Source of the DNA: Acetobacteraceae bacterium
Lineage (GTDB): Bacteria; Pseudomonadota; Alphaproteobacteria; Acetobacterales; Acetobacteraceae
Length of the DNA: 11,118 nucleotides
Direction: 5' to 3'
Assembly: GCA_947478535.1 (NCBI GenBank)
Contig: CANJXD010000148.1
Location: 1-11,118 of the forward strand
Positions 1 through 8,337 of this stretch are shown one piece after another (the stretch's first letter is position 1; each line of letters begins with the position of its first letter). The translations under genes were made by a program, and so were the position numbers. The notes under the pieces are model-generated. The model had not been told where the DNA came from. It ran no database searches and worked only from the letters and a program-made list of their open reading frames with translations.

Positions 1-49
1 GACGAGTAGCGATCATTCAGCGGTGTCCCTCTTCTCCGGCAGCCCCTGA

Positions 50-62
50 TGATGTCACATCA
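50..62. promoter_or_regulatory. Perfect 13-bp palindrome, candidate operator
   Basis: TGATGT-C-ACATCA is a perfect inverted repeat (6-bp arms, 1-nt centre) ending 47 nt before the start codon of the NMT1-like gene. The GT-N-AC core resembles sites bound by GntR-family (FadR-type) repressors, but no regulator gene lies in the window. What is seen is only the palindrome and its position; binding by a regulator is inferred. A 13-bp palindrome can also arise by chance. Confidence 0.3.
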
Positions 63-97
63 CCCGCGCTTCCCCAATCGCTCACGCGACCCCCTTC

Positions 98-102
98 AAG
101 GA
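98..102 (+). promoter_or_regulatory. Shine-Dalgarno of NMT1-like gene
   Basis: AAGGA lies 7 nt before the ATG at 110. It supports that start, which matters because the start decides that the protein has no signal peptide: in-frame stops at 47-52 are followed by no other usable start codon before 110. Confidence 0.6.
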
Positions 103-109
103 CACGGCC

Positions 110-1012
110 ATGCAAAAGATCACGCTGCAGGAACCATTCCGGGCCGTCTTCTACACCCCGTTCTACGCCGCCCTCGCGCGCGGCGAATTCGCCAAGGCCG
201 GCGTCGAGGTCACGCTCATCACGGTGGGGGAGCCGGATCGCGCCGTGGCGAACCTGCTTTCAGGGGCCGCGGATATCGCCTGGTCCGGCCCGATGCGCGT
301 CATCCGCGACCACGCGAACAACACCGACAGCCCGCTGGCGAGCTTCGGCGCCGTCATCATGGCGGACCCCTTCCTGCTGATCGGTCGTGGCGCGCGGGAT
401 GGCTTCGGGCCGAAGGACCTGCCGGGCCTTAGCCTCGGCGTCGTCAGCGAGGTGCCGACCCCCTGGTGGTGCCTGCAACAGGACCTGAAGCGGCTCGGCA
501 TCGACCCCGCCTCGCTCGCCACGGTGCAGGACCGCAGCATGGCGGAGAACTCCGATGCCGTTGTCGCCGGCACGCTCGATGTCGCGCAGGTCTTCGAGCC
601 TTTCGCCGCGCTGGCCGAGGCCCGCGGCTGCACGGTCTGGCACGCGCAGGCGAGCCGCGGCCCCACCTCCTACACCGCCTTCTACTCGACCAAGGCGATG
701 CTGCGGGACCGCCGCGGCGCGATTCAGGGCATGGTGCGCGGCATCGCCGCGATGCAGGCATGGCTGCATGCCGCGACGCCGGAGGAGATCGCCACCACCG
801 TCGCCAGCTACTTCGACCATATCGACCGCGCGACGCTGCTGGCCGGCATCGCCCGCTACAAGGCGCTCGGCATCTGGGCGAAGACGCCGCATTTCCCGCG
901 CGATGCCTTCGCGGTGCTGGAAGGGGCGATGCTGGTCAACGGCGCCATCCCCCGCGCGCCCGGCTACGATGCCTGCATCGACGAGGCGGTGGTGACGGAG
1001 GCGCTGGCGTGA
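110..1012 (+). CDS. NMT1/THI5-like substrate-binding-fold protein without signal peptide
   Basis: A 300-aa protein with the pattern of the NMT1/THI5-like (SsuA/TauA) periplasmic-binding fold: an N-terminal strand running into an FYTPFYAALARGEFAKAGVEV-type segment, a GEPDRAVANLLSGAADIAWSGP ligand-pocket region, and a second lobe beginning near residue 105. Family members usually bind nitrate, sulfonates, thiamine precursors or aromatic acids for an ABC importer. Here residue 1 leads straight into the mature fold. In-frame stops at 47-52 and no alternative start exclude a hidden signal peptide, so the protein should be cytosolic. The yeast THI5 cysteine cluster (CCCFC) is absent; the comparable region reads PTPWWCLQ. 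No permease or ATPase gene follows. Instead a thioesterase gene overlaps the stop codon by 4 bp, which suggests a shared acyl-CoA or aromatic-acid role. The fold is fairly sure; the ligand and function are unknown. Confidence 0.85.
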   Translation: MQKITLQEPFRAVFYTPFYAALARGEFAKAGVEVTLITVGEPDRAVANLLSGAADIAWSGPMRVIRDHANNTDSPLASFGAVIMADPFLLIGRGARDGFGPKDLPGLSLGVVSEVPTPWWCLQQDLKRLGIDPASLATVQDRSMAENSDAVVAGTLDVAQVFEPFAALAEARGCTVWHAQASRGPTSYTAFYSTKAMLRDRRGAIQGMVRGIAAMQAWLHAATPEEIATTVASYFDHIDRATLLAGIARYKALGIWAKTPHFPRDAFAVLEGAMLVNGAIPRAPGYDACIDEAVVTEALA

Positions 1013-1455
1013 CGAAGCGCCTGCCGGGGCGGGCGGATTACCGCTTCTTCCTGCCGATCCCGACGCGCTGGATGGACAACGACATCTACGGTCACGTGAA
1101 CAACGTGACCTACTACTCCTACTTCGACACGGTGGTGGCACGCTTCCTGCTCGATGCCGGCGCCATCAATCTGGTGGACAGCCCGGTGATCGGCGTCGTC
1201 GTCGAAACCCAGTGCCGCTACCACGCCCCGCTCGCCTTCCCCGAGTCGGTGACGGCGGGGCTGCGAGTGGAGCGCGTGGGCAACACCTCCATCCGCTTCG
1301 GCATCGGCATCTTCCGCGGGGAGGAGGAGACGGTCTCCGCCGAAGGTCACTTCGTGCATGTCTATGTGGACCGCGCGACGCAGAAGCGGCCAACCCCGCT
1401 GCCGTCCGTGCTGCGCGAAGCGGCGACCCGGATTCTCGTATCGTTGCAGGGATGA
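1009..1455 (+). CDS. Acyl-CoA thioesterase, 4HBT hotdog family
   Basis: A 148-aa single-hotdog thioesterase of the YbgC/4-hydroxybenzoyl-CoA thioesterase type, which hydrolyses acyl-CoA (or acyl-ACP) thioesters in the cytoplasm. The family signature is clear at residues 20-33: RWMDNDIYGHVNNVTY, with Asp25 in the catalytic D-x-x-G position and the GHVNN loop heading the central helix. Length is normal for the family. The start is a GTG whose last bases form the TGA of the preceding gene (GTGA overlap), so translation is probably coupled to the NMT1-like protein. ATG at 1072 would cut off the first strand and is unlikely. The substrate cannot be told from sequence; the partner gene hints at an imported or intermediate carboxylic acid. 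Confidence 0.9.
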   Translation: MTKRLPGRADYRFFLPIPTRWMDNDIYGHVNNVTYYSYFDTVVARFLLDAGAINLVDSPVIGVVVETQCRYHAPLAFPESVTAGLRVERVGNTSIRFGIGIFRGEEETVSAEGHFVHVYVDRATQKRPTPLPSVLREAATRILVSLQG

Positions 1456-1466
1456 ACAACCAATAG

Positions 1467-1493
1467 TTGCAATCGCCCTCTGGCTTCTATAAA
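1467..1493 (+). promoter_or_regulatory. Possible sigma-70-type promoter
   Basis: TTGCAA (1467-1472) and TATAAA (1488-1493) are separated by 15 bp, in one of the few AT-rich patches of the window, between the thioesterase and the 270-aa protein. The boxes match consensus well; the spacer is shorter than the ideal 17 bp. It would drive the gene at 1552 and possibly the downstream P-type ATPase chain. Confidence 0.45.
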
Positions 1494-1494
1494 A

Positions 1495-1508
1495 CTTCTT
1501 GAAAGAAG
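1495..1508. repeat. Short inverted repeat after the promoter-like element
   Basis: CTTCTT-GA-AAGAAG is a perfect palindrome directly downstream of the TATAAA box, where a transcript would begin. It could be an operator or a small 5'-UTR fold. It is AT-rich, unlike its surroundings, and is not followed by a T-tract, so it is not a terminator. Short tracts of this kind may also be part of a dispersed intergenic repeat, which one window cannot show. Confidence 0.35.
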
Positions 1509-1511
1509 CGC

Positions 1512-1517
1512 AGGAGG
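1512..1517 (+). promoter_or_regulatory. Strong Shine-Dalgarno (AGGAGG) serving a GTG at 1526
   Basis: AGGAGG is the best ribosome-binding site seen in the window. It lies 8 nt before GTG 1526 (ideal spacing) but 34 nt before ATG 1552 (too far). It therefore points to the short leader frame rather than directly to the large ORF. Confidence 0.55.
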
Positions 1518-1525
1518 ACGGGACC

Positions 1526-1555
1526 GTGGTCACAGCCACCCACCGGGCTGCATGA
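1526..1555 (+). CDS. Possible 9-codon leader peptide coupled to next gene
   Basis: GTG 1526 opens a 9-codon frame reading MVTATHRAA. Its TGA (1553-1555) overlaps the ATG of the 270-aa protein at 1552 as ATGA. A strong AGGAGG sits 8 nt upstream, whereas ATG 1552 has no Shine-Dalgarno sequence of its own at normal distance. The arrangement suggests that ribosomes load on the leader and reinitiate. The peptide has no attenuator-like codon run. A random frame of this length is easily found, so this rests on the Shine-Dalgarno spacing and the overlap. Confidence 0.35.
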   Translation: MVTATHRAA

Positions 1556-2364
1556 GCGCCGCAGGGCTTCGCCCTGGCTGGCTGATGACCGGAAGCGCCA
1601 CCCTCGGCGGCACCGGCGACGTCGATCCGATCCTCGGCCTGCGCGCACTTCGCTACAGCGCGGAGGGTTTCCCCGGCCAGATGCCGGCCATCCCCGGGCT
1701 GCGAGTCCAAGCGGTCGGCATCCTCGGCGCCGCGTCATCCTGGCATGAGCCCACCGGCCAGTACCGCTTCGCCAGCTTGCCCCCCGGCCCGCGCCGCCTG
1801 GTGGTGACGGACCCGGAGCGCCGCTTCCTGCCCGCAGCCGTGATGGTGGATATCCCCTCTCGCCTGCCGCAGCGCCCAACCGGGCCCGCCGGGCCGAGCC
1901 AGGGCTCGCTCCCCCGGCTGACACTCCTGCTTCGCCCGGCACCGGCGCGCGCCATCCCGCCCGGCACCACCGCCGTCATCGGGCGGCTGGTGGATGGACG
2001 GGGGCGCGGCATCGCGCTCGGCCGGCTGGCCTGCGAGACACAGGTTGATGGCCGCGCCGCGCGGGTCGTCACCTGGACGGATACGGATGGCGGCTTCGCG
2101 CTGCTGCTGCATGAGCCTGAAGGCGGCGGCATCGTTGCCCGGCGGCTCGATGTCCACCTGCCGGAATCGCGGCTCGCCATGGCGCTGTCGGCGGATCCGC
2201 TGGGCGCCCTGCCGGCCGGCCTCGATACCGGGGAAGCTCCCGCCCAGTTCCAGCCCTGGCGGGTAACGCCGGTGGCACCGGATGGCCAGCCGGCCGAGAT
2301 TGCCGCCGGCATGCTGCCTGTTCGCCCGGGCCGCACCATGCGGTGGGACCTCGTGACCGCCTGA
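1552..2364 (+). CDS. Unrecognised protein with two carboxypeptidase-regulatory-like beta segments
   Basis: A 270-aa protein I cannot assign. It has no signal peptide or membrane segment. Two stretches look like prealbumin/carboxypeptidase-regulatory-like sandwiches: residues about 50-100 (GLRVQAVGI, then GQYRFASLPPGPRRLVVTD, a typical turn-and-strand 'payoff' motif) and about 140-190 (AVIGRLVDGRGRGIALGRL, then WTDTDGGFALLL). A proline-rich linker joins them at about 105-138. Such domains occur as add-on beta modules in secreted enzymes and in phage-tail-like particle loci, but no tail gene is nearby. The N-terminus (GWLMTGSATLGG) and the C-terminal third (proline/alanine-rich, ending WDLVTA) show no known motif. 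Codon use matches the neighbours, which supports a real gene. It is preceded by its own promoter-like element and followed after 39 bp by the metal ATPase in the same frame. ATG 1585 is an alternative start. The domain reading is tentative. Confidence 0.7.
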   Translation: MSAAGLRPGWLMTGSATLGGTGDVDPILGLRALRYSAEGFPGQMPAIPGLRVQAVGILGAASSWHEPTGQYRFASLPPGPRRLVVTDPERRFLPAAVMVDIPSRLPQRPTGPAGPSQGSLPRLTLLLRPAPARAIPPGTTAVIGRLVDGRGRGIALGRLACETQVDGRAARVVTWTDTDGGFALLLHEPEGGGIVARRLDVHLPESRLAMALSADPLGALPAGLDTGEAPAQFQPWRVTPVAPDGQPAEIAAGMLPVRPGRTMRWDLVTA

Positions 2365-2403
2365 CGGCTGGATTTTTGCCGCAGGCGGCGTCACTGCTAG
2401 CGC

Positions 2404-4226
<1,823 letters not shown>

Positions 4227-4230
<4 letters not shown>

Positions 4231-5189
4231 CCACCCTCACCAGACTCGCCATCCTCGATGACTACCAGGGCGTCACGCTCTCCATGGGGCCGTGGGACCG
4301 GCTGCCGAAGTCGCTCGGCATCACGGTGTTCCGCGACACGCTGACGGATGCGGATGCGCTGGCGGCGCGGCTGGCGCCCTTCGATGCCATCCTGGCGATG
4401 CGTGAGCGCACGCCCTTCCCGGCCACGCTGATCAAGCGCCTGCCGAACCTCAAGCTGCTGATGACGACCGGGGAGCGCAACCGCTCGCTCGACATCGCCG
4501 CCGCCAATGCCCAGGGCGTGACCGTCTGCGGCACCTCCTCCTTCGGGGCGCCGACGGTCGATATCACCCTCGGCCTGATCCTGAACCTGATGCGGGACCT
4601 GCCGGCCCAGGCCGCGAGCCTGCGGGCCGGCACTTGGCAGACCAGCGTCGGCACCTCGCTGGAAGGCAAGACGCTCGGCGTGGTGGGCCTCGGCAAGCTC
4701 GGCACCCGCGTCGCCAAGGTCGGGCAGGCGCTGGGGATGAAGGTCATCGCCTGGTCCACCAACCTGACGGCCGAGAAGGCCACCGAAGTGGGCGCCACGC
4801 GGGTCGAGAAGCAGGAACTGTTCGCCCAGGCCGATGTGGTGACGCTGCACCTGATCCTGTCGGAGCGCAGCCGCGGCATCGTCGGTGCGGCGGAGTTGGC
4901 CGCGATGAAGAAGACCGCCTTCATCGTCAACACCAGCCGCGGCCCGCTGATCGACCAGCCCGCGCTGATCACGGCGCTGACCGAAGGCCGCATCGCCGGC
5001 GCCGGGCTCGATGTGTTCGACGTGGAGCCAATGCCGCCGACGCACCCGCTGCTGTCCGCGCCGAACGCGCTGCTGTTGCCGCATCTCGGCTATGTCTCCG
5101 AGCAGAACTACGCCGCCTATTTCAAGGGCGCGGTCGAGGTGATCGAGGGCTTCCTTGCCGGCACGCCGGTGCGCGTGCTGGCGCCATGA
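4227..5189 (+). CDS. D-2-hydroxyacid dehydrogenase family protein (NAD-dependent)
   Basis: A 320-aa cytosolic oxidoreductase that interconverts 2-oxo acids and D-2-hydroxyacids with NAD(P)H. The Rossmann motif GLGKLG is at residues 154-159. The catalytic triad is in the expected order and spacing: Arg238 in NTSRGP, Glu267 in DVFDVEP, and His286 in LLPHLGY. Length matches the family. The N-terminal catalytic half reads smoothly from MTTLTRLAILDDYQG, and the ATG overlaps the ATPase stop by 4 bp, while the alpha/beta hydrolase start overlaps this gene's own stop. This implies translational coupling of all three. The protein lacks the ACT domain of SerA phosphoglycerate dehydrogenases, so a serine-biosynthesis role is unlikely; hydroxypyruvate/glyoxylate or a D-amino-acid-derived 2-oxo acid is more plausible. 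Family assignment is firm, substrate is not. Confidence 0.93.
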
Positions 5190-6016
5190 ACGCCTTCCCC
5201 GCCTTCTGGGCCGGCGCCACGCAGGACCAGCGTGACCGCGCCTACAACAACGCCGCCGCGCAGGCCGACAACGCCGGCTGGACCGCGGCGCGCGATGCCG
5301 CTGCCGCCGCCTTCCGGGCGAGCCACGCCTGCTCGCTGGGCATCGCCTATGGCGAGGGCGAGCGGGAGGCCTGGGATATCTTCCCCGGGCGAGAGGCGGC
5401 CGCGCCCTGCCTCGTCTTCATCCATGGCGGCTACTGGCAACGCAACCGGCGCGAGGATTTCCACCACCTCGCCGAAGGGGCGCTGGCCATGGGCTGGTCC
5501 GTCGCCTTCAACGGCTATGCCCTCGCCCCCGGAGCCTCGCTGACCGCCATCTGCTGGCAGGTGAGCCGGGCGCTGGACTGGCTTTCGTCCGAGGGGGCGA
5601 AATACGGCGTAGCCGGCCCCATCGTCGCCTCCGGCTGGTCCGCCGGCGGGCATCTGACGGCGATGGCGCTGGAGCACCCGGCGGTCAGCGCCGGGCTCGC
5701 CATTTCCGGCGTCTTCGAGCTCGCCCCGGTGCGGGACACCTACCTCAACGCCGCGCTCAAGCTGACGGAGGATGAGGTCGCGAACCTGTCGCCGATACGC
5801 CGGCCGGTGACGCACAAGCCGCTGGCCATCGCCTATGGTTCCGCGGAGCTGCCCGAGTTGGTCCGCAACAGCCGCGACTTTCATGCGTTGCGCAGCGCGG
5901 CGCATGCCTCCGGCCCGCTGGTGCCGATCCCCGGCGCCGACCACTTCGCGGTGCTGGAGGCGCTGCGTGTGCCCGGCGGCACGCTGGCGCGCATCGCGGC
6001 GACGCTGCTGGAGTAG
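5186..6016 (+). CDS. Alpha/beta hydrolase, arylformamidase (kynurenine formamidase)-like
   Basis: A 276-aa alpha/beta hydrolase. The oxyanion-hole motif HGGYW is at residues 80-84 and the nucleophile elbow GWSAGGH has Ser152; the C-terminal catalytic His253 is in GADHF, and an acidic residue near 217 (AELPEL) is the likely third member. The N-terminal AYNNAAAQAD region plus HGGYW is the pattern of bacterial arylformamidase-like hydrolases, which cleave N-formylkynurenine or related amides and esters. No kynureninase or tryptophan dioxygenase gene is present, so the substrate may be another N-acyl compound or small ester. The start ATG overlaps the dehydrogenase stop (ATGA), giving a coupled chain. 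No signal peptide, so cytosolic. The longer frame upstream overlaps the dehydrogenase and was not used. Confidence 0.9.
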   Translation: MNAFPAFWAGATQDQRDRAYNNAAAQADNAGWTAARDAAAAAFRASHACSLGIAYGEGEREAWDIFPGREAAAPCLVFIHGGYWQRNRREDFHHLAEGALAMGWSVAFNGYALAPGASLTAICWQVSRALDWLSSEGAKYGVAGPIVASGWSAGGHLTAMALEHPAVSAGLAISGVFELAPVRDTYLNAALKLTEDEVANLSPIRRPVTHKPLAIAYGSAELPELVRNSRDFHALRSAAHASGPLVPIPGADHFAVLEALRVPGGTLARIAATLLE

Positions 6017-6074
6017 CCAAGGCAGCATCGGCGGGACACGATGCGGGCATGAGCATTGCCCCGGACTCCCGCCG

Positions 6075-7328
6075 ATGAAATCCCAAGGCCCGCGCATCCT
6101 CGTCATCGGGGCCGGCATTGTCGGCCTCGCGACCGCCTTCCGTCTGCAACAGCAGGGCGCCGATGTCGCCGTCGTCGATCCCGCGCCGGAGGGCGACCTC
6201 GCGGCGAGCATCGGCAATGCGGGGGCGATCAGTTCCAGCTCCGTCGCACCGCTGGCGATGCCGGGGATGCTGAAGACGGTGCCGCGGATGTTGCTGGACC
6301 CGGCGGCGCCGCTGCATATCCCGGCCTCCTACTGGCTGCAGGCAATGCCCTGGCTGCTGCGCTTCGTGGCCTCCGCCCGACCGGCGCAGGTGGCGCGGGC
6401 GGCCGCCGCGCTGGATGCGTTGCAGCATCTGGCGACGGAGCAGCACCTGGAACTGGCGCGGGATATCGGCGCGCCAGGGCTGATCCAGCCGCAGGGCAAC
6501 CTCTATCTCTACCGAAGCCTCGAACAACTCGCGAAGGATACCGCGAGTTGGGATCTCCGCCGCGCGCATGGGGCGCGGGTGGAGGTGCTGGACCGCGCCG
6601 GGGTTCTGGCGCTGGAGCCGCAGGTCGGCCCCGCCTATCAGGTCGGCGTGTGGATGCCTGACCATGCGCATTGCGTGTCCCCCCAGGGCTACGCCGCCGC
6701 CATCGCCAACGCCTTCCGCCAGGCCGGTGGCGAGATCCGCGGCGACCGCATCCGCGCCATCACCACCGCCGAGGGCCGCGTCACGGGCGCGCAGGGCGAG
6801 ATCATGCACCACGGTGCGGAACAGGTGGTGCTGGCGGCCGGCGCCTGGTCGGCGAAGCTGGTGGAACCGCTGGGCTATCGCATCCCGCTGGAGACACAGC
6901 GCGGCTACCACGTGAACCTGCCGGATTCCGGCATCCGCATCAGCCGCCCCGTCGTGCCGGCGGACCGCAAGGTGTTCATCACGCCGATGGAAGGCGGGCT
7001 GCGGATTGCCGGCACGGTGGAGTTCGGCGGGCTCGACCGCGCGCCGAACGAGGCGCGGGCCAACCTGCTCTACGGCGACCTCGCCGCCGCCTTCCCCGAG
7101 GCGCGGACGGAAGGCGCGGACGGCTTCTGGATGGGTCACCGCCCCTGCCTGCCGGACAGCATCCCCGTGATCGGCCCTGCGGCGCGGGTGGCCGGCCTCT
7201 GGTTCGCCTTCGGGCACGGGCATCTCGGCCTGACCGGATCGGCGCCGACAGCGGCGATGCTGGCGCCTGCCATATTGGGGCGGCCGACGAATGCCGATTT
7301 CGCGCCGTTTGCGGCGGAGCGGTTCTGA
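6075..7328 (+). CDS. FAD-dependent oxidoreductase, D-amino-acid dehydrogenase (DadA)-like
   Basis: A 417-aa flavoprotein of the DAO/DadA family, which oxidises D-amino acids (or related amines) to 2-oxo acids and ammonia. The FAD dinucleotide motif GAGIVG is at residues 12-17 after strand RILVI. The second FAD region is VVLAAGAWSAKL near 255-267, and the C-terminal substrate/FAD segment contains GFWMGHRPCLPDSIPVIGPA and FGHGHLGLTGS, as in DadA. The SIGNAGAISSSSVAPLAMPG segment near 42-62 is also typical. ATG 6075 places the Rossmann strand at the usual distance from the N-terminus; no good Shine-Dalgarno sequence is visible, and 58 bp separate it from the hydrolase. It can share the upstream transcript. 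A DadA-type reaction would feed 2-oxo acids to the D-2-hydroxyacid dehydrogenase upstream. DadA itself is usually membrane-associated and quinone-linked; this homologue could act on another amino acid or sarcosine-like amine. Confidence 0.92.
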   Translation: MKSQGPRILVIGAGIVGLATAFRLQQQGADVAVVDPAPEGDLAASIGNAGAISSSSVAPLAMPGMLKTVPRMLLDPAAPLHIPASYWLQAMPWLLRFVASARPAQVARAAAALDALQHLATEQHLELARDIGAPGLIQPQGNLYLYRSLEQLAKDTASWDLRRAHGARVEVLDRAGVLALEPQVGPAYQVGVWMPDHAHCVSPQGYAAAIANAFRQAGGEIRGDRIRAITTAEGRVTGAQGEIMHHGAEQVVLAAGAWSAKLVEPLGYRIPLETQRGYHVNLPDSGIRISRPVVPADRKVFITPMEGGLRIAGTVEFGGLDRAPNEARANLLYGDLAAAFPEARTEGADGFWMGHRPCLPDSIPVIGPAARVAGLWFAFGHGHLGLTGSAPTAAMLAPAILGRPTNADFAPFAAERF

Positions 7329-7346
7329 GGGCGTAGGGCCGGCTGG

Positions 7347-7376
7347 CCTCCACCCGCCCGCTATCGCGGGAGAGGG
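7347..7376. terminator. REP/terminator-like inverted repeat between convergent genes
   Basis: CCCGC (7353-7357) can pair with GCGGG (7366-7370), with partial extension outward, and CCCGC 7357-7361 gives an alternative 5-bp stem with loop TATC. The right arm GCGGGAGAGGG resembles the arms of common GC-rich intergenic palindromes in proteobacteria, while the left arm is degenerate (3 mismatches in 11). No T-tract follows on either strand. It fills the 52-bp convergent gap and could slow both polymerases, but an intrinsic terminator is not proven. Confidence 0.35.
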
Positions 7377-7380
7377 ACGT

Positions 7381-8337
7381 TCAGGCCATCCGGTCCCGGC
7401 CGGTCAATGCCCGAAGCAGGCGTTTCGCGCCGTCGATCTGCTGGCGCAGCCAGCCGCCGGTCGCCAGGCTTTCCGGGCCGCTGGGGTCGCCGGTTTCGGG
7501 GTAGCGGGTGCGGTTGAAATCGGCGGTGCCGAAGATCCAGTCCCAGACTGGCAGCAGCACGGCGTAGTTCTTGCCATCCGCCCCGATCGACAGCACGCCA
7601 TGATGCAGGCGGTGGAAGCGCGGCGAGACGAACAGCCTTTCCCCGAGCCAGCCGAAATTCAGCCGCACATTGGCGTGCGACAGGCTTTCGGCCATCCGCA
7701 GCAGCAGCAGGATGAAGGGGAACTGCGCCGGCGGCACGCCGATCGCCACTGCGATCACCCCGAACCAGGCGGCGGCGATGACATCGTCGAAGATGTGATT
7801 GCGGTCATCGGTCCAGAACGTCATCTGCCGCTGGGCGTGGTGCACGGAATGCAGCGCCCACCACCAGCCCATGCGGTGCTGGAACCGGTGGCGCCAGTAT
7901 TCCCCGAAATCCAGCACGATGACGTAGGCCGCCAGCGCCAACAGGGGATAGTCGCGCAATGCGGGGAAGGTGCTTTCCAGTGTCGGCGGCACCCAGCCGC
8001 TATCGGCGATCAGCCCCTCGATCCGGACCTGCACGGCGGCGAACAGCACGAAGGCCAGCAGAGGCAGGATGCCGAGGCGGGCCAGCACGGTGTAGAGCAC
8101 ATCGGTCCAGACGACGCGGCCATCGGGCCAGCGTTCCACCGGGCGCCAAGCCTCCAGCGGCCGGCAGACGACATAGACGATGCCGATCCCGAACAGGCCG
8201 AAGACGAAGAAATCCATCCAGTGGAAGGCTTCCTCGGCCCAGTCCATCAGCCCCAGGGCGTACATCAGGGGTTGCAGGGCTTCCTCGAACAGCCAGCCCG
8301 TCAGCCCCGTATAGGCATCCGAGATCCAGTCGAGCAT
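7381..8337 (-). CDS. Sterol desaturase / fatty acid hydroxylase family membrane enzyme
   Basis: A 318-aa integral membrane di-iron enzyme of the FA_hydroxylase superfamily (sterol desaturase, alkylglycerol and sphingolipid hydroxylases, carotenoid hydroxylases). The histidine clusters are intact: H150-RFQ-H154, H163-SV-H166-H167, and H242-RL-H245-H246, with extra His at 181 and 221 (SHANV) as in the family. Hydrophobic segments lie near residues 42-58, 83-102, 129-143, 186-200 and 204-214. They put the His boxes on the cytoplasmic face by family rule. It would introduce oxygen or a double bond into a lipid, such as a fatty acyl chain or hopanoid. The ATG directly abuts the stop of the deacetylase gene (TGAATG), so it is the last member of a coupled three-gene unit. 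The lipid substrate cannot be read from sequence. Confidence 0.92.
   Translation of the reverse strand: MLDWISDAYTGLTGWLFEEALQPLMYALGLMDWAEEAFHWMDFFVFGLFGIGIVYVVCRPLEAWRPVERWPDGRVVWTDVLYTVLARLGILPLLAFVLFAAVQVRIEGLIADSGWVPPTLESTFPALRDYPLLALAAYVIVLDFGEYWRHRFQHRMGWWWALHSVHHAQRQMTFWTDDRNHIFDDVIAAAWFGVIAVAIGVPPAQFPFILLLLRMAESLSHANVRLNFGWLGERLFVSPRFHRLHHGVLSIGADGKNYAVLLPVWDWIFGTADFNRTRYPETGDPSGPESLATGGWLRQQIDGAKRLLRALTGRDRMA

Noticed and set aside
1..109. Possible end of an upstream gene
   Set aside because: Only stop codons and a palindrome are visible; there is too little sequence to support a coding call.
2378..2389. GCCGC-AG-GCGGC inverted repeat with a T-run beside it, after the 270-aa protein
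   Set aside because: The T-run lies before the stem on the plus strand, and the 2-nt centre leaves only a 4-bp stem, so it is not an intrinsic terminator for the upstream gene.
5835..6074. Upstream extension of the DadA-like frame
   Set aside because: It overlaps the end of the alpha/beta hydrolase and would put 80 residues before the FAD-binding strand, which normally sits near the N-terminus.
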